A stretch of 50,929 nt of DNA from Phormidium sp. OSCR (lineage in GTDB: Bacteria; Cyanobacteriota; Cyanobacteriia; Cyanobacteriales; Geitlerinemataceae). Under the pieces are notes generated by a model. The model was not told the origin of the DNA, did not search any database, and saw only the letters and a program-made list of their open reading frames with translations. The stretch is taken from assembly GCA_001314905.1 (NCBI GenBank), contig LJZT01000020.1, forward strand, positions 1 to 50,929, given 5' to 3'. Below are positions 16,057 through 24,382 of this stretch, piece after piece (within the stretch, counting starts at the first letter, position 1; the number at the start of each line of letters is the position of its first letter). Made by a program: the position numbers and the translations under genes.

Positions 16057-16716
16057 ATGGCAACCTATCTCATTACGGGGGCAAATGGCGGCATTGGTCG
16101 TGAATATTGCCGACAACTGAAACAACGGGGCGATGAGGTGATTGCCGTCTGCCGTTCGAGTTCCCCAGAGTTAGACCAACTGGGGGTTCGTGTCGAAACA
16201 GGTGTCGATATTACCTCTGAGGCGGCGGTGGCTGATCTCGTCTCTCGTTTAGCTGGGAAACCTCTCGATGTTCTCATCAATAATGCCGGGATTTTGCAGT
16301 CGATTTCCCTCGATAACCTGGATTTTGATGGGATTCGTCGTCAGTTTGAGGTCAATGCGATCGGCACGTTGCGGGTGACTCAGGCCCTATTGCCCAATCT
16401 CTCTCAAGGGTCAAAACTGATTCTCATGACCAGTCGCATGGGATCGATTGGGGATAATACCTCGGGTGGGTCTTATGGCTATCGGATGTCGAAAGTGGCC
16501 ATGTCTATGGCGGGGAAGTCCCTCTCCCATGACCTGAAACCCCGAGGCATTGCTGTGGCCATTCTGCATCCGGGCCTCGTCAGTACCCCCATGACCCATC
16601 ACACAGGAATACCCCCAGCGGAGTCCGTTGGGGGCTTGTTGCAGCGCATTGATGACCTCACCTTAGAGACGACGGGAACCTTTTGGCACGCTAATGGTGA
16701 GGTTCTGCCCTGGTAG
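16057..16716 (+). CDS. Short-chain dehydrogenase/reductase
   Basis: A 219-residue classical SDR. It shows the cofactor motif TGANGGIG at residues 7-14, the NNAG motif (DVLINNAGIL), the catalytic Ser region (ILMTSRMGSIG) and the YxxxK motif (YRMSK), followed by HPGLVSTPM. An upstream CAGGAG lies 13 bases before the ATG. The substrate is unknown. Very short C-terminus and the context give no pathway; some such proteins are annotated as C-factor-like oxidoreductases. Confidence 0.88.
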   Translation: MATYLITGANGGIGREYCRQLKQRGDEVIAVCRSSSPELDQLGVRVETGVDITSEAAVADLVSRLAGKPLDVLINNAGILQSISLDNLDFDGIRRQFEVNAIGTLRVTQALLPNLSQGSKLILMTSRMGSIGDNTSGGSYGYRMSKVAMSMAGKSLSHDLKPRGIAVAILHPGLVSTPMTHHTGIPPAESVGGLLQRIDDLTLETTGTFWHANGEVLPW

Positions 16717-16720
16717 GGGA

Positions 16721-17776
16721 TTAGACCAATGCTGGTTGTTTTTCCCAACGTCCGACGGCATTGCCGATCACGGCTAAGTCCGCCATCAGGTCTTCAAATT
16801 CCTCTGGGGTTAAGGATTGGGCGCCGTCGGAGAGGGCTTTTTGGGGGTTGGGGTGAACTTCCACCATGAGGGCATCGGTTCCGGCAGCCACGGCGGCTTT
16901 GGCCATGGCCGGGACGAGGGGCGCCCAGCCGGTTCCATGGCTGGGATCGATGGTGATGGGCAGATGGGTTAGGCTGCGTAACACGGGGATGACGGAGAGG
17001 TCGAGGGTGTTACGGGTGTAGCGGCGATCGAAGGTGCGAATGCCTCGTTCGCAGAGAATCACGTTGGGGTTCCCGGCGGCGAGGATGTATTCGGCGGCCA
17101 TAAGCCATTCTTCGATGGTGGCGGAAATGCCCCGTTTGAGGAGAACGGGTTTGTCTTGGGCGCCAATTTTTTTGAGGAGGGCAAAGTTCTGCATATTCCG
17201 CGCCCCCACTTGCAGGACATCGGCCACTTCGGCGATTTTCTCGATGTCATCGGCATCCATGACTTCGGTGATAATCCCCAGTCCTGATTGTTCTCGGGCC
17301 GCGGCCAGGAGTCCGAGGGCGCTTTCGCCATGACCTTGGAAGGCGTAGGGGGAGGTGCGGGGTTTGTAGGCCCCACCGCGCAGGAATTTGGCCCCGGCGG
17401 CTTTGACGTTTAGGGCCGTTTGCACGATCATCTCTTCGCTTTCGACGGAACAGGGGCCGGCGATGGTGACGACGGGTTGATGTTCTCCGAAGAGGACGGG
17501 TCCCTCGGGGGTGGTGACGGAAATGTCGCTGGGTTCGCCATGACGGAATTGGCGGCTGGCCCGTTTGAAGGGTTCTTCGACGCGCAGGACTTGTTCAATC
17601 CAAGGGCTGATCTCTTGCAGTTGCAAGGGATCGAGTTCGGCGGTGTCTCCCACTAAGCCGATGACGACTTTGTAGCGGCCAAAGATGGTTTCGGGGGTCA
17701 GTCCCCGTGAGGACATTTCTTCGTTGAGGCGATCAACTTCGTCTTGGGGGGTCCCCACTTTCATGACGATGATCAT
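16721..17776 (-). CDS. aroF: 3-deoxy-7-phosphoheptulonate synthase (DAHP synthase), type I beta
   Basis: A 351-residue cytosolic enzyme that condenses phosphoenolpyruvate and erythrose 4-phosphate in the first step of the shikimate pathway. The N-terminal 70 residues ([20 protein letters not shown]) form the small ferredoxin-like regulatory domain seen in Thermotoga-type enzymes. The barrel shows [35 protein letters not shown] and DPSHGTG with metal ligands Cys, His, Glu and Asp in the expected motifs. AGGAG lies 9 bases before the ATG. The gene is monocistronic as far as visible; a 10-bp inverted repeat lies about 30 bp upstream. Confidence 0.95.
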   Translation of the reverse strand: MIIVMKVGTPQDEVDRLNEEMSSRGLTPETIFGRYKVVIGLVGDTAELDPLQLQEISPWIEQVLRVEEPFKRASRQFRHGEPSDISVTTPEGPVLFGEHQPVVTIAGPCSVESEEMIVQTALNVKAAGAKFLRGGAYKPRTSPYAFQGHGESALGLLAAAREQSGLGIITEVMDADDIEKIAEVADVLQVGARNMQNFALLKKIGAQDKPVLLKRGISATIEEWLMAAEYILAAGNPNVILCERGIRTFDRRYTRNTLDLSVIPVLRSLTHLPITIDPSHGTGWAPLVPAMAKAAVAAGTDALMVEVHPNPQKALSDGAQSLTPEEFEDLMADLAVIGNAVGRWEKQPALV

Positions 17777-17804
17777 TCAGATTTTCTCCTATAACATGAC
17801 AGGC

Positions 17805-17832
17805 AACGGTTAACAGTGGCTTGTTAACCGTT
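17805..17832. promoter_or_regulatory. Perfect 10-bp inverted repeat upstream of the DAHP synthase gene
   Basis: AACGGTTAAC, an 8-base spacer, then GTTAACCGTT. It stands 29 bp before the start codon and would be in the 5' leader, followed by two direct copies of cggttgac. It is either an operator for feedback control or part of a dispersed GTTAAC-type repeat. The rest of 17777-18054 holds nothing else I can call. Confidence 0.45.
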
Positions 17833-18054
17833 GACGGTTGACAATTGAAAAATTCGTTTTTTTGGGGATGTCGGTTGCTTTGGCAGCCGATTCCATTGGG
17901 CGATGGTTCTCTTTCCATTCTAGTGAACCTACTCCAGATTTTCCCAGGATTGAGTTTGTTGACAAATCAACCAAAGTGTGGTAAAAGGGCAAAAAAAGAG
18001 AGGAGGCAAGCCTAACGGACTCACCTCCAAACATGGTTAATACTTAACGCTAGG

Positions 18055-18546
18055 CTATTCTTTCTTCCAGGCTTGTCGCATTCGTCCAAAGTTGGTTTGA
18101 AATTCGCGCCAACCCAGTTTGCTACCGGGATCGGCTTCATCCCAGGAGGCCGAGAGGAGTCCGTAACTTAGTCCGAGAACTCCTAGGCCAAAGAGTCCAC
18201 TGCTGACGAGTAAGACGGCGATGCTGGGGAGGGGGAACCACTCTTTTTGAATGATGAAGTAACTCCCAACTAGACTCAGTACGCCTAGGCTGGTGGGAGT
18301 GCCGCTAAATAGGGCCATGCGCGTGATCATCCGCCGACTGACGGCTTCGGGGATGGGGGCTTTTTGAGGCTGTCCTGAAGGGGAGGCGCTGGGTTTGGCG
18401 GCGTTTTTGGGGGTGGGGGATGGTTTTGCCGATTCAGAACGATCCGCCCCCGAATCGGCGGCTGGGGCTGATTTGGGGGCTTTGTCTTTTTTGCGCTTTT
18501 TCGCGGGTTCAAAGGGGAGGCGATCGCGCGAGGAGTCGGAAGCCAT
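18055..18546 (-). CDS. PAM68-type photosystem II assembly protein
   Basis: A 163-residue protein with a long basic, Pro/Ala/Ser-rich N-terminal half (residues 1-75) and two transmembrane helices (SLGVLSLVGSYFIIQ and LPSIAVLLVSSGLFGLGVLG), ending in SWDEADPGSKLGWREFQTNF. This matches the PAM68 / DUF3464 family, which assists insertion of chlorophyll proteins in photosystem II assembly at the thylakoid membrane. It lies 70 bp downstream of rpsO on the same strand, an arrangement I recall as common in cyanobacteria. Confidence 0.88.
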   Translation of the reverse strand: MASDSSRDRLPFEPAKKRKKDKAPKSAPAADSGADRSESAKPSPTPKNAAKPSASPSGQPQKAPIPEAVSRRMITRMALFSGTPTSLGVLSLVGSYFIIQKEWFPLPSIAVLLVSSGLFGLGVLGLSYGLLSASWDEADPGSKLGWREFQTNFGRMRQAWKKE

Positions 18547-18616
18547 GGTGAGGTTGAGGGTGACGGCAACGGAGACAGGGGATCGGACTTGGGTGAATCG
18601 GACTGGGGGAGGGGGT

Positions 18617-18886
18617 TTAACCGCGAATACCCAGGCGAGTGATCAGGTTGCGATACTCCTCTTCGCTTCTTTTGCGGATATAGCCGAGGAGACTTTTACG
18701 CTGACTAATCATTTTCATCAGTCCCCGCTGGGAGGAGTAGTCTTTTTTGTTGCGGCGCAGGTGCATACTGAGGCGGTTGATGCGCTCGGTGAGCATGGCA
18801 ACTTGGACTTCGGCTGACCCCGTATCGGTGTCGTGGGTCTGGTATTGGGAAAAGATTTCTTGTTTTTCGGTTTGGGTCAGAGACAT
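18617..18886 (-). CDS. rpsO: 30S ribosomal protein S15
   Basis: An 89-residue protein of the normal family length with the typical helices (TGSAEVQVAMLTERINRLSM, HLRRNKKDYSSQRGLMKMIS, QRKSLLGYIRKRSEEEYRNL). It binds 16S rRNA in the central domain of the small subunit. It probably heads a short transcript with the PAM68-type gene. Confidence 0.98.
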   Translation of the reverse strand: MSLTQTEKQEIFSQYQTHDTDTGSAEVQVAMLTERINRLSMHLRRNKKDYSSQRGLMKMISQRKSLLGYIRKRSEEEYRNLITRLGIRG

Positions 18887-18970
18887 AAGATAGGTTTAGA
18901 GGCTCGGTTAACTCAGCAATAAACCAATATAGCACAGGGGATGAGGTTGCTGAGGATTTCTGGTGCGGGT

Positions 18971-19111
18971 CTAGCGTTGTTCTCGTTTTTCGCGATCGCG
19001 GCGACGGCGATCGCGCCATTCGGCAAAGGTTAGATAGGCAATGCCACCGGTGACGAGGGCAAGGAGAACTAGGGCGGCTACAGCCAGGCCGGTGAAGATG
19101 GGGTTGGTCAT
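18971..19111 (-). CDS. 46-residue single-pass membrane peptide
   Basis: Reading the minus strand from ATG at 19109-19111 gives 46 residues: MTNPIFTG, one hydrophobic helix (LAVAALVLLALVTGGIAYL), then a charged tail (AEWRDRRRRDREKREQR). The one-helix, basic-tail form resembles small thylakoid subunits, but I cannot name it. It lies between psb27 and rpsO, near a PAM68-type gene, which suggests a photosystem role; that is inference. Upstream are three tandem copies of CTCACCGTAA(A)C. No strong ribosome-binding site is seen. Confidence 0.65.
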   Translation of the reverse strand: MTNPIFTGLAVAALVLLALVTGGIAYLTFAEWRDRRRRDREKREQR

Positions 19112-19115
19112 GACA

Positions 19116-19149
19116 GGTTACGGTGAGGTTTACGGTGAGGTTACGGTGA
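19116..19149. repeat. Three tandem 11/12-bp units before the small membrane peptide
   Basis: GGTTACGGTGA, GGTTTACGGTGA, GGTTACGGTGA in a row, ending 5 bp from the start codon of the 46-residue peptide, so they occupy its translation-initiation region. Confidence 0.85.
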
Positions 19150-19293
19150 GATGGGCAATCGCTGCATCATCTTTTGGGCATTATGCCATTGACAAGGGGG
19201 AGGGGTGAAGCTGATCCCGCTCAAGATGCCGGGGCAATATCACGGTAGGATTGGAAGGATTGAAATCCATCTATTGCTCGGTAACTTAGTTTT

Positions 19294-19692
19294 ATGAATC
19301 GATTGGTCTCACGCCTCTTGGCACTCTTACTCGTGGTGGTGGTCGGACTAACCGGCTGTTCTTCGGCTGGGTCTAACTTAACTGGAGACTATCGCCAAGA
19401 TACTCTGGATTTGGTGAGTAGCTTGCGCGAAGCCATTGAACTCCCGGAGGGAACTCCTGAGAAAATGGAAGCTCAAGCGGAAGCGAAAACCCGTATTGAT
19501 AACTTCTTCTCTCTCTATCGCCGGGATTCTTCGGTGGCCAGTTTGCCCTCGTTTACGACGATGCACACGGCGTTGGATGCCCTGGCGGGTCATTATCGCT
19601 CCTATGGTAATCGTCCTCTGTCGAACAAGCTAAAAACGCGTTTGGAACAAGAGTTTAAACAAGTTGAAATGGCAGTTCAACGGGGTCGCTAG
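19294..19692 (+). CDS. psb27: Photosystem II assembly lipoprotein Psb27
   Basis: A 132-residue precursor with a lipoprotein signal (hydrophobic LLALLLVVVVGL followed by lipobox LTGC, Cys22). The mature four-helix domain has the family features LTGDYRQDT, VSSLREAIELPEGTP, LPSFTTMHTALDALAGHYRS and YGNRPLSNKL. It attaches to the lumenal side of CP43 in assembling or repairing photosystem II and keeps the manganese cluster from forming early. Monocistronic on the plus strand. Confidence 0.96.
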   Translation: MNRLVSRLLALLLVVVVGLTGCSSAGSNLTGDYRQDTLDLVSSLREAIELPEGTPEKMEAQAEAKTRIDNFFSLYRRDSSVASLPSFTTMHTALDALAGHYRSYGNRPLSNKLKTRLEQEFKQVEMAVQRGR

Positions 19693-19789
19693 CGACTCGG
19701 GTGATGGGCGATCGCCCCGTTTTTAACGGATTCAGGGCGCGATCGCCTGCATTTGGGATTAACGTTGTTTCCTCGACTCTATTGGCCTT

Positions 19790-21349
19790 ATGGTTGCCTT
19801 GTCTTCTGCTGGATCGCCCACCGCTATTAAGGCGGTGGGATCTTTGGTTTATCGTCTCTCCTGTGGGCTGTCGGGACGGATGTCTTCGCTGGCGATCGCC
19901 TCGTCGCTGGGACTGACACCGCTGCTGGGTTCTCCTGAGGCCGCTACAGCCCAATTTGCCCCTTCCAATCCTTGTCGTCTGCCAGCGGAGGCGATTGTTG
20001 AGAAAGAAACTCTACGTCAAGCGGCTGTGCAAGGGGATGCCGAGGCCCAGGCGGAGTATCAACGACAGATTCAACTCCACGCGACGGATTTGGAGAACTG
20101 TCGCCGCGACAATTGGCCGCAAAATTTAGCACTTTGGCTACGACTCTACTCCTGTGATGCCTATCCGGGGGTGTTGGATGAAGTCCTCGATCGCATCGTC
20201 AGTCGTGGCTACAACGAGATTTATGTGGAAGTCTTCTACGATGGCCAGGTCTTGTTGCCCCTCAATGATAATCCCACGGTGTGGCCATCGGTGGTGCGAT
20301 CGCCGCAGTTGGGCGATCGCGATTTATTGGCGGAGGTGATTCGTAAGGGCCATGAACGAGGACTGAAGGTCTATGCTTGGGTCTTTACGATGAATTTTGG
20401 CTATTCCTATGGACAACGGGGCGATCGCGTCAATGCTGTGGCCCGCAATGGGGCCAACGAAACCACCCTCAATCGCACTCGTTCAGAAGCAACAGCCTAT
20501 GACAGCGAACTCCATAGTTATGCCTCCCAAACCTTCATCGACCCCTACAGTCCTGAAGCTCAACGAGACTATGAATTGCTCCTCCATGCCATCCTAGAAC
20601 GACAACCGGATGGGGTTTTATTTGATTATGTCCGCTATCCTCGACTCCCTGGCGGGGATTCGGTCGCCAGCAATGTTCGACAACTGTGGATTCACGGGGA
20701 AGCCTCCCGCAATGCTCTGTTAGATCGCGCTCGTAATGATGTTGCCCGCAGTCTATTGGACCGTTATCTACAGCAAGGCTATCTCAGGGAAGCGGAGATT
20801 GAGCAAATTCGCCAAGAACATCCCGACGATGAGCAACCCCGTTGGCAAGCCGTCAGTCGTCCAGCGGTTTCTCTGCAAAATTATCTCTGGAATTTGAGTG
20901 TAGCTCACGCCGTACAAGGGATTCTCGATTTTGTTCATGGCGCGGTGGAGCAGGTGAATCCTCATAATATCCCCTCAGGGGCGGTGTTTTTCCCCAATGG
21001 CAATCAACCGGTGGGAGAACACGGCTTTGATTCCCGTCTCCAGCCTTGGGACCGCTTTTTGCCCTCGATGGAATGGCATCCTATGGTCTATGGGGTTTGC
21101 GGCGATACCAGTTGTTTAACGGACCAAATGGAACGGGTGATGGCTTTTGCGGCTGAGGAAACTCGGGTTGTGCCGGCGTTGGCTGGGGTTTGGGGAGAAT
21201 CGGTGACGAATCGCCCTTCTCTGGAGACTCAGATGTCTGCCATTCGGCAAGTGGCCCCGAGTGTCAATTCTGTGAGTCATTTTGCCTATTCTTGGCAGTT
21301 TCCTGAGTCCGATCGCGATCGCAAGGCTTGCACCATCCCACGACCTTAA
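19790..21349 (+). CDS. GH10-like (GHL10) family exported hydrolase
   Basis: A 519-residue protein from the ATG at 19790; an ATG at 19880 would place the hydrophobic stretch MSSLAIASSLGLTPLLG at the N-terminus, with AATAQF as cleavage site, and may be the true start. The barrel domain shows VSRGYNEIYVEVFYDGQVLL, HERGLKVYAWVFTMNFGY, FIDPYSPEAQRDYELL and QPDGVLFDYVRYPR, typical of the cyanobacterial family 10-like glycosyl hydrolases. It probably acts on polysaccharide outside the cytoplasm. Substrate unknown. A 3 x 15-bp repeat begins at its stop. Confidence 0.8.
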   Translation: MVALSSAGSPTAIKAVGSLVYRLSCGLSGRMSSLAIASSLGLTPLLGSPEAATAQFAPSNPCRLPAEAIVEKETLRQAAVQGDAEAQAEYQRQIQLHATDLENCRRDNWPQNLALWLRLYSCDAYPGVLDEVLDRIVSRGYNEIYVEVFYDGQVLLPLNDNPTVWPSVVRSPQLGDRDLLAEVIRKGHERGLKVYAWVFTMNFGYSYGQRGDRVNAVARNGANETTLNRTRSEATAYDSELHSYASQTFIDPYSPEAQRDYELLLHAILERQPDGVLFDYVRYPRLPGGDSVASNVRQLWIHGEASRNALLDRARNDVARSLLDRYLQQGYLREAEIEQIRQEHPDDEQPRWQAVSRPAVSLQNYLWNLSVAHAVQGILDFVHGAVEQVNPHNIPSGAVFFPNGNQPVGEHGFDSRLQPWDRFLPSMEWHPMVYGVCGDTSCLTDQMERVMAFAAEETRVVPALAGVWGESVTNRPSLETQMSAIRQVAPSVNSVSHFAYSWQFPESDRDRKACTIPRP

Positions 21350-21388
21350 GCGATTAGACTTTAAGCGATTGGACTTTAACCGATTGAC
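21344..21388. repeat. Three 15-bp tandem units at the hydrolase stop codon
   Basis: CCTTAAGCGATTAGA, CTTTAAGCGATTGGA and CTTTAACCGATTGAC in tandem; the first includes the TAA stop of the hydrolase gene. Confidence 0.8.
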
Positions 21389-21494
21389 AGACTCTAAGTC
21401 ATCTTTCATACTTAAAGATGACTCTCAAACACGACTTAGCTTGTCTGTCAACCGCCTCGTTCTCCGTCTTTGACATCCACATCCCGAACGAGCC

Positions 21495-22127
21495 ATGGAA
21501 CTTTTCAGCATTGGACATTCCAACTCCAGCATCGAGGATTTTCTCAATCTTCTCAAACAGCACCAAATTACGGCTCTTGCTGATGTGCGATCGTCTCCCT
21601 ACAGCCGTTTTTTGCCCCACTTTAATCAGACGAATCTTAAGGCATCCCTAGCAGACGCGGGGATTCATTATGTTTTTTTGGGCAAACAACTCGGGGCTAG
21701 ACCGGATAATTTAGCCTGTTATGTGGGCAAAAAAGCCCTCTATGAAAAAATTGCCGCAACCGAGGAGTTTCAGCAAGGAATAGAGCGACTGATTACGGGA
21801 TTAACCACTCATCGCATTGCCGTCATGTGTGCCGAAAAAGATCCACTCACCTGTCATCGCGCCATCCTCGTCTGTCGTCATGCCAAACAGGTGAATCCCC
21901 AAATCAATGTTAATCATATCTTACAAACTGGCGAGTTAGAATCCCAGCATCAGTTAGAAGAACGACTCCTCATTAAACAGGGATTTCAGGCAGTCACAAG
22001 TCAGCCCACTCCTGCGGTTCAATTGTCTCTTTTTGCCCCTCCCGATGAGAAACTTCCCAGTCGAGAGGAGTGTTTAGCACAAGCCTATGAACGTCAAGGA
22101 CATGAGATTGCTTATGTTGAGAAATAA
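21495..22127 (+). CDS. DUF488 protein, long form
   Basis: A 210-residue protein. The DUF488 domain spans residues 1-145 with the signatures FSIGHSNSSIEDFLNLL, ALADVRSSPYSRF, MCAEKDPLTCHR and the N-terminal HS and internal Cys-Ala-Glu residues typical of the family. The C-terminal 60 residues (QLEERLLIKQGF, then a polar region) are an extension. The family is uncharacterised and is often found near defence or DNA/RNA-processing genes. It is the first of five plus-strand genes with accessory character; a 213-bp repeat-filled gap separates it from a second DUF488 gene. Confidence 0.88.
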   Translation: MELFSIGHSNSSIEDFLNLLKQHQITALADVRSSPYSRFLPHFNQTNLKASLADAGIHYVFLGKQLGARPDNLACYVGKKALYEKIAATEEFQQGIERLITGLTTHRIAVMCAEKDPLTCHRAILVCRHAKQVNPQINVNHILQTGELESQHQLEERLLIKQGFQAVTSQPTPAVQLSLFAPPDEKLPSREECLAQAYERQGHEIAYVEK

Positions 22128-22158
22128 ACCAAGGATAAATCCACTCTCTCTCCTCTCT

Positions 22159-22270
22159 CCTCGTGTCATGGCTGAAGCCGTGACACGCCCTCTGGCGGCT
22201 CTGCCGCCTGTTGTACTCGGGAGGCAGAGCCTCCCAAAAGGCATGACTTGGCTTCAGCCAAGTCACGAGG
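22159..22270. repeat. 112-bp inverted-repeat (MITE-like) element
   Basis: The ends CCTCGTGTCATGGCTGAAGC and GGCTTCAGCCAAGTCACGAGG are inverted copies with about two to three mismatches over 21 bp. Inside are two further short palindromes (ggcggctctgccgcc and gggaggcagagcctccc). It lies in the gap between the two DUF488 genes. The full stretch folds into a long hairpin and has no coding capacity. Confidence 0.75.
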
Positions 22271-22340
22271 AATGGAATATAGGAAAAAAGCCACGAGGAA
22301 CGAGCAAATAAACCCTTTAACCCTATCTCTGAAGTAAAAC

Positions 22341-22787
22341 ATGACTAACTCCATTCAACTCTTTACCATTGGCTTCACCAAAAAAGGCGCTAAAACCTTC
22401 TTTGAATCTCTACAAAATGCCGGAGTAAAACGACTTTTAGATATTCGCCTAAACAACGTTTCTCAACTAGCAGGATTCGCCAAAAAAGCTGATTTAGAAT
22501 ACTTCCTCAAAACCATTTGCGATATTGACTATGTCCATCTCCTAGACCTCGCACCCACCAAAGAAATTGTGGACAACTACAAGAAAAATAAAGGAGATTG
22601 GCAACAGTACGAAGTGCAGTTTTTAGAGTTAATTCGCCAACGGAAAATTGAAGACAAAGTTTCCCCCGATCTCATTGATGGAGCCTGTTTCCTCTGTAGC
22701 GAAGCCAGCCCCAATCATTGTCATCGACGGTTAGTGGCTGAATATCTCAATCAACAGTGGGGAAATGTTGACATTCAGCATCTTTGA
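22341..22787 (+). CDS. DUF488 protein, short form
   Basis: A 148-residue protein with FTIGFTKKGAKTFFESLQNA, RLLDIRLNNVSQLAGFAK and FLCSEASPNHCHRRLVAEYL, the DUF488 pattern (N-terminal iG, R.N or R.sP after VD/LD, and C.E....CHR). It differs clearly from the first copy, so the two belong to separate DUF488 subfamilies rather than a recent duplication. It is 20 bp upstream of the next gene, so the pair is likely an operon. Confidence 0.85.
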   Translation: MTNSIQLFTIGFTKKGAKTFFESLQNAGVKRLLDIRLNNVSQLAGFAKKADLEYFLKTICDIDYVHLLDLAPTKEIVDNYKKNKGDWQQYEVQFLELIRQRKIEDKVSPDLIDGACFLCSEASPNHCHRRLVAEYLNQQWGNVDIQHL

Positions 22788-22807
22788 AGATGTAAAACTC
22801 GACTTAG

Positions 22808-23470
22808 ATGGCTATGACAACACTCATTTGCCTTGCGAATTCTTGGAAACATCAGGGACGATGTCTAGCGGGGATAAATCCCGAAACGGGGCAGTGGATT
22901 CGACCGGTTTCTGACCTAGAGGATGGTCGCATTCCCCAGCGAGTAGATTCGATTCGGGTCAAAGATATTAAACTCCTAGAGGTTTGGGAGATTCCCTTAG
23001 CTGAAACAGGACCAGATTTCGGCTTTGCGTCGGAGAATCGACGGATTTTGCCGGGAATGTGGCGGAAGTTGGGGACAGTGACGGTCGAGGCAATTTTGCC
23101 TTATTGTGAGACTGAGACTGAGATTTTGCATAATACACGAGCGTATGTGACGGTTCCTCAGCTTCAAGCATTACCCTTTGAGCAACGACGAACCTTGCAG
23201 TTGGTGGAGACGCAACGGTTTACGACGGATGTGGCCAGGGTTCGCCAACAAGGGGGTCATCAATGGAAGGGTGAGTTACTGACGACGGGAGGACGGCAGT
23301 TAAAGGGACGAATTACGGACCCAGAGTTGGTGAAACGCCTCGATTGGGGTTATGAACCGAGTCATCATTGTTTGGTAACGGTGAGTTTAGGGATGCCCTG
23401 GGTTCCCCCGAATTGGCGGGGAGATGCCCCTTGTTGGAAGTTGATTGCTGGGGTGATGAACGGGGAATAG
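22808..23470 (+). CDS. Probable dual-OB-domain protein coupled to DUF488
   Basis: A 220-residue protein. The N-terminal CLANSWKHQGRCLAG, then GQWIRPVSDLEDGRI and LLEVWEIPL, matches from memory the 'dual OB-containing' family that is commonly encoded beside DUF488 genes. OB folds usually bind nucleic acid or small ligands, so a role with DUF488 in nucleic-acid handling is plausible. There is no membrane segment. ATG at 22808 or 22814. I am moderately sure of the family and unsure of the function. Confidence 0.6.
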   Translation: MAMTTLICLANSWKHQGRCLAGINPETGQWIRPVSDLEDGRIPQRVDSIRVKDIKLLEVWEIPLAETGPDFGFASENRRILPGMWRKLGTVTVEAILPYCETETEILHNTRAYVTVPQLQALPFEQRRTLQLVETQRFTTDVARVRQQGGHQWKGELLTTGGRQLKGRITDPELVKRLDWGYEPSHHCLVTVSLGMPWVPPNWRGDAPCWKLIAGVMNGE

Positions 23471-23559
23471 GGATGGGAGTTCCATTGACGTGCCTGTGAT
23501 AATATCGGCTCGTGCTTTAAAAAATAAAGCATAAGTTTTAGTTATCGCGGAGTTTGATA

Positions 23560-24198
23560 ATGCCAACCCAAACCCTCAATCATCCTGTTCAAGCAATTCC
23601 TGAGATTTTGCAGTTATTGGAACAGGGAGAGGTGGTGATTATCCCCACCGCCACCACCTATGCGTTTGTCTGTGACGGCGAAAATGCTAAGGCTGTGGCC
23701 CGGATTCACCAGTTGAAACGGTGGTCCTCTCCTAACCCGCTGGCTGTCTTTTCGACGCGCGATCGCCTCTCCCCCCTGGCCCACATTAACGCTGATGCAG
23801 ACCTTCTGCTGCAACAATTTCCCGCCCCATTGACCTTGATTGTGCCAAAAACCGACAAAGCCCCGGCCCCTGTCACCGCAGGCTATCCGTCTCTACTGGT
23901 TTGTTGCCCGGATGAGTTTGTGCAAAAACTGGTTGAATCAACGTCCCTCATCCTGGCGGGGGGTTCAGCGAGTCTCTCAACGGATCTCAAAGCCACAAAC
24001 GCTCGTTCGGCGATGCAGCTTTTTGAGGGTGAGGTTCCCCTGATTGTTGATGGGGGTCCTTCAAAATATGGACGTGGGGGAACGATGGTGGATTGCACCC
24101 TCGATCGCCCCACGATTCTGAAATATGGCCCCATCTCTTTCGATGATTTGCGACCCCTTCTGCCCAATATCGAGTTACCCTCCCATATGCGGAAATAG
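23560..24198 (+). CDS. YrdC/Sua5-fold protein, divergent
   Basis: A 212-residue protein; ATG at 23560 with GGAG 8 bases upstream. It has the YrdC fold outline (GEVVIIPTATTYAFVCDG, IHQLKRWSSPNPLAV, FPAPLTLIVPK, LIVDGGPSKYGRGGTMVDCT). True threonylcarbamoyl-AMP synthases have PT-D-vYG, KxR..PL and SxSAN; here these read PTATTYA, KRW and GGSASLS. So it is likely a paralogue with altered ligand binding rather than the housekeeping TsaC. It follows the dual-OB gene by 89 bp and precedes a Uma2 nuclease. I do not assign a symbol. Confidence 0.75.
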   Translation: MPTQTLNHPVQAIPEILQLLEQGEVVIIPTATTYAFVCDGENAKAVARIHQLKRWSSPNPLAVFSTRDRLSPLAHINADADLLLQQFPAPLTLIVPKTDKAPAPVTAGYPSLLVCCPDEFVQKLVESTSLILAGGSASLSTDLKATNARSAMQLFEGEVPLIVDGGPSKYGRGGTMVDCTLDRPTILKYGPISFDDLRPLLPNIELPSHMRK

Positions 24199-24209
24199 AT
24201 CGCCAATCC

Positions 24210-24300
24210 AATGCCCCATCATGCCCCCTCTGTCATCTCGGTGGGGGCAATTCACCATATGGGAGAACTCTCCACAGAGGAGTTTCAACAGAATCTGTGG
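24210..24300. pseudogene. Decayed copy of the 3' end of the neighbouring reductase gene
   Basis: The sequence gccccatcat-g/c-ccccc and, 60 bp on, ccacagagga-g/t-tttcaacagaatctg matches the last part of the geranylgeranyl reductase-type gene at 27333-27425 in order and spacing, with many substitutions. It would be a non-functional fragment. No other gene was seen in 24199-24382. Confidence 0.6.
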
Positions 24301-24382
24301 GGAGTTGTGTCATGACTACCTTGACAGAGAAGAACGTCCAAGACCGTGCGATAGCATTGATAGATAAGTCAACCTTGAGACC

